This document shows, piece after piece, positions 63,984 through 64,000 of a DNA stretch of 64,000 nt. The translations under genes were made by a program, and so were the position numbers. Position 1 is the stretch's first letter; every line of letters begins with the position of its first letter. The DNA is taken from NCBI RefSeq assembly GCF_019396345.1, contig NZ_JAHKRM010000031.1, positions 1-64,000 on the forward strand, in the 5' to 3' direction. The DNA is from Nonomuraea guangzhouensis (GTDB lineage: Bacteria > Actinomycetota > Actinomycetes > Streptosporangiales > Streptosporangiaceae). The notes below the pieces were generated by a model that saw only the letters and a list, made by a program, of their open reading frames with translations, ran no database searches and was not told the origin of the DNA.

Positions 63984-64000
63984 GCGGGCCGAGTCGAACC

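Noticed and set aside
1..64000. CRISPR array
   Set aside because: No run of regularly spaced identical repeats with unique spacers was seen; the iterons at 13.5 kb are too few and partly inverted.

Overview
The window is high-GC DNA with short SD leaders (GGAGG, GAGGAG), frequent GTG and TTG starts, and DUF4190, HATPase_c_2/PP2C-like and SsgA-like proteins. All of this points to a filamentous actinomycete (Streptomycetales or Streptosporangiales). Most of it is a large integrated element that runs off the right edge.

Left flank (1-8.2 kb): small accessory genes lie among repeat debris. They are a one-TM protein, a DA1-like HExxH metallopeptidase with Cys clusters, a VOC protein, an ATPase/PP2C-like regulatory set and a VapBC pair. 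Gene wreckage at 7.1-7.8 kb includes a fragment of the PP2C gene and an internally deleted RelE-like toxin. Three copies of a structured ~200-370 bp repeat (2.73, 5.71 and 7.84 kb) divide this flank. The last two copies end in the 3' half of a tRNA-Ala(TGC) gene, so they look like stacked attachment sites from successive integrations.

Control and early region (8.2-18 kb): two GntR regulators and a Panacea (DUF4065) toxin-antitoxin pair come first. Next is a putative replication initiator with an iteron-type origin inside its own coding sequence (13.5 kb). Two Nudix proteins follow, one of them fused to a DNA-binding domain with a degenerate Nudix box. A divergent XRE pair (15.18-15.89 kb) forms the likely lysogeny switch. 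Rightward from the switch runs a tightly overlapping operon of small genes, including an SsgA-like protein.

Transfer module (18.1-27.2 kb): this resembles the transfer region of actinomycete integrative conjugative elements. It holds an SpdA-like membrane protein, a Lys/Pro-rich protein, a polytopic membrane protein and a TraB/FtsK-type translocase with Walker motifs and a C-terminal winged helix. Dozens of GGTCGC/GCGACC words cluster inside the SpdA-like gene and could be a translocase recognition site.

Accessory island (27.3-34.1 kb): XRE-TPR regulator, Nudix hydrolase, a large unknown protein, a secreted lamin-tail-domain protein, and an XRE-ImmA/IrrE metalloprotease beside an unknown partner.

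Late region (34.4-64 kb, mostly minus strand): a full long-tailed-phage virion and lysis set. In transcription order it has adhesin-like or repeat-rich genes, large terminase, portal-MuF fusion, protease with a nested scaffold start, DUF2190 protein, capsid, connectors, tail tube, frameshifted tail chaperones, tape measure, tail tip proteins, coiled-coil membrane protein, collagen-like membrane protein, amidase endolysin, second lamin-tail protein and holin. Two plus-strand genes (37.4 and 62.7 kb) look like lysogenically expressed extras. The element therefore combines a prophage virion with a conjugation-type DNA pump. No integrase, excisionase or small terminase is recognisable here; they probably lie beyond 64 kb.
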